DNA of 64,000 bases, from assembly GCA_016946835.1 (NCBI GenBank), contig JACVTC010000176.1, forward strand, positions 250,782 through 314,781. The letters are read 5' to 3'. Under the pieces are notes generated by a model. The model was not told the DNA's origin. It ran no database searches and saw only the letters and a list, made by a program, of their open reading frames with translations. Source of the DNA: Neocallimastix lanati (nom. inval.) (lineage: Eukaryota > Neocallimastigomycota > Neocallimastigomycetes > Neocallimastigales > Neocallimastigaceae). Below, one piece after another: positions 63,099 to 64,000 of the stretch. Position 1 is the first letter of the stretch; every line of letters starts with the position of its first letter. A program made the position numbers and the translations under genes.

Positions 63099-63688
63099 TG
63101 TAACGAATATTGGAATATCCGTGTTTTAAAGAGTGTAACACAATAGGTAAGCACTTTTTGATTAATAAGTAATTTGGTTTTTTAAAATATAGTTTTATTA
63201 ATTAAGAAATTTAAAAATATTAATTATAAAGATTAATTATTGTAATATTTCGAATTACTTATTAATTAATTTAATAATTAATAAAAACACAATTTTTTGA
63301 ATATTATTTTTTTTTTTTTGGCTGCGAAATTCACTCCTATTTATAGTTTTTCAAAATTTAAATCCATAAAAATTTAAAACCATAAAATCATTAAAAAGTT
63401 TCATAAAAATTGATTGTTTTCGGTTAAAAAGAATCTAAAAGAAATAATGATAAAAGATAAATTAAAATAGAATTTCTATCTGATTTGTTTCTATTAATTT
63501 CTAAGAATTTCTTTTGTTAATTTTTACAGAAACAAATACAGAAATGAAGTATAAAAATTCTTTAAAAATTTAAATGATATAAAATTTTAGTAAAGGTGTG
63601 AGTCGAACCCTAGTGGTTCAGGCTGAGGTCATAGTGACTAACCACTATGCCAGCATTCTAATTTCTAATTTTTTTAAGATTCGTTACA
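63099..63688 (-). repeat. 5' LTR of element C (590 bp)
   Basis: It has the same ends and content as 57055-57641, with a T run two bases longer and one extra A. The tRNA-like boxes lie at 63600-63609 (B) and 63642-63652 (A), about 35-90 bp inside the upstream end of the LTR, that is, in U3 in sense orientation. Confidence 0.95.
63600..63652 (-). promoter_or_regulatory. tRNA-like segment with A and B boxes (in 5' LTR)
   Basis: This copy is identical to 57553-57605. Being in the upstream part of the 5' LTR, an RNA polymerase III transcript from it would start near the element boundary and read in the same direction as gag-pol. Confidence 0.6.
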
Positions 63689-63693
63689 GTAAT
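63689..63693. other. Target-site duplication of element C (right copy, GTAAT)
   Basis: This is an exact copy of 57050-57054, adjacent to the 5' LTR. Confidence 0.93.
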
Positions 63694-64000
63694 AAAGAAG
63701 ATAATAACGTATCCTTCCCAGTATCAACAAGATCAAAACAATAAAGTATTATGTGTGGGTGTTCAACTATCCCGCGTAGAGAGTGTAAGACAGCTTATTT
63801 ATATTTTTCTTTTTAATTAAAATTTAATTAATTATATAACGAATAATAGAAAATTTAACACACACACAAAAAAAAAAAAATTCAATTATAAAAATTTCAA
63901 TAAAAAGAAAATTTAATTATATAAAATCATAAAAATAATACACTTATTTGAAAATAATAATAATAATTAATTTTATATATTCTATATATATATATTGTAC
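63694..64000. other. Right flank of element C
   Basis: No coding region is seen. On the minus strand there is a TATA-like AATATAAATAAG (about 63793-63804) followed by a moderately GC-rich stretch (CTACGCGGGATAGTTGAACA). This looks like an LTR or promoter, and it may be the interrupted 5' LTR of Gypsy A or another element. This cannot be confirmed within the window. Confidence 0.4.

Overview
The window is extremely AT-rich eukaryotic DNA. It is full of poly(dA)/poly(dT) tracts, AAT and TTTA microsatellites and A/T minisatellites, with a few compact genes whose exons are visibly richer in GC than their surroundings. A BEM1-type polarity scaffold, a CMS1-type ribosome-biogenesis factor, a secreted and probably GPI-anchored CotH protein, chromodomain Ty3/Gypsy elements and MULE relics together suggest an early-diverging fungus. 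The best guess is an anaerobic gut fungus (Neocallimastigomycota). That assignment is inference from gene content and base composition.

Host genes are few: a PH-domain protein (1926-3470, +), a BEM1/Scd2-like protein (24310-26169, +), a five-exon CMS1 homologue (34122-36123, +) and, convergent with it, a six-exon CotH gene (37608-40274, -). The exons of the last two were rebuilt from GT/AG sites and reading phase, and both close exactly into single ORFs of 350 and 624 codons. Between the two convergent genes lies a hairpin with perfect 40-bp arms. The stretches 8.2-24.3 kb and 26.2-34.1 kb hold essentially only simple repeats, satellites and decayed transposon pieces: LINE fragments, a FLYWCH-MULE transposase, and a relic of a repeated gene family.

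From about 43 kb to the right end the window is a retrotransposon graveyard with one fresh insertion, all on the minus strand. In order of coordinate it holds a MULE relic, a Copia 3' end, Gypsy element B (intact gag, broken and truncated pol), an LTR, a displaced fragment of large-subunit rRNA, Gypsy element A (intact gag, frameshifted pol), and Gypsy element C (57055-63688). Element C is structurally complete. It has a 1399-codon gag-pol ORF with a C-terminal chromodomain, near-identical LTRs with 10-bp inverted ends, and a 5-bp target duplication (GTAAT).

Three features of the retroelements deserve most attention. A and B both join gag to pol through a textbook -1 frameshift signal: a TTTAAAC or TTTAAAT heptamer, a short spacer and a GGGAG/CTCCC hairpin, placed just before the gag stop. 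All three Gypsy elements carry a short tandem-repeat array in the 5' leader between LTR and gag, with unrelated repeat sequences in each. The LTR of element C contains a tRNA-like segment with near-consensus A and B boxes at tRNA spacing, in sense orientation.
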